From assembly GCF_001556515.1 (NCBI RefSeq), contig NZ_LSJA01000386.1, forward strand, positions 1-6,453: a DNA stretch of 6,453 nt, written 5' to 3'. The first letter of the stretch is position 1. Each line of letters starts with the position of its first letter. The notes beneath the pieces were generated by a model, which was not told where the DNA came from, searched no databases, and saw nothing but the letters and a program-made list of their open reading frames with translations. Below are positions 6,353 to 6,453 of the stretch, one piece after another. The position numbers and the translations under genes were made by a program. Source of the DNA: Caulobacter sp. CCH9-E1. GTDB lineage: Bacteria; Pseudomonadota; Alphaproteobacteria; Caulobacterales; Caulobacteraceae.

Positions 6353-6453
6353 GTGTCATCCCGGCCGGAGCGCCGGGACCCAGGGGCGGCGCGCACGGCG
6401 CTCTTGCAACCCCTGGGTCCCGGATAGCCTCTGCGAGGCTTCCGGGATGACAC
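6353..6453. repeat. Nested palindromic repeat element at the right edge
   Basis: The outer arms are 12 bases and perfect: gtgtcatcccgg (6353-6364) and ccgggatgacac (6442-6453). An inner pair of 14-base perfect arms, ccgggacccagggg (6373-6386) and cccctgggtcccgg (6410-6423), encloses a 23-base GC-rich loop. A third small hairpin, agcctc/gaggct (6426-6431 with 6435-6440), sits on the right side only. Together they predict a three-way-junction or cruciform shape of about 101 bases, as in REP- or MITE-like dispersed elements. It has no coding capacity and starts 31 bases after the SRPBCC stop. It may continue beyond the window. Confidence 0.8.

Overview
The window is GC-rich alphaproteobacterial chromosome, most likely from Caulobacter or a close relative such as Phenylobacterium. 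Three things point there: strong third-position GC bias, a near-consensus Caulobacter sigma-73 promoter (TTGACG ... GCTCAAAC) upstream of ilvC, and intergenic palindromes of the kind dispersed in these genomes. The organism is inferred from style, not from a marker gene. I see no phage, IS, CRISPR, tRNA or rRNA; this is mainly housekeeping DNA.

Layout. The left half is read on the minus strand. From right to left it holds a DUF924 protein (2605-3165), an exported CsgG-like protein with a C-terminal SH3 domain (1579-2529), thymidylate synthase thyA (537-1376), and a small PaaI-type hotdog thioesterase (109-540) that overlaps the thyA stop by 4 bases and starts at TTG. An inverted, C/G-tract-rich intergenic repeat (1466-1567) separates the CsgG-like gene from thyA.

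The right half is read on the plus strand. It holds an exported RcnB-domain protein with an Arg/Asp-rich linker (3269-4048) and a clear intrinsic terminator, then ketol-acid reductoisomerase ilvC (4301-5320) with its own promoter and a structured 3' region ending in a second strong terminator. A two-gene ArsR-SRPBCC operon (5502-5861 and 5845-6321) follows, and a nested palindromic repeat (6353-6453) reaches the right edge.

How the genes work together. thyA (dTMP synthesis) is translationally coupled to the thioesterase. ilvC catalyses the second common step of Val/Ile synthesis and stands alone here. The ArsR repressor and the AHSA1-type SRPBCC protein form a self-regulated pair; the probable operator overlaps the ArsR start codon, and the mRNA looks leaderless. 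The CsgG-like and RcnB proteins are envelope proteins with no visible functional link. No wholly new system is evident. The most interesting points are the operator over the start codon, the three unrelated intergenic palindromes, and the glycine-zipper insert in the CsgG-like protein.
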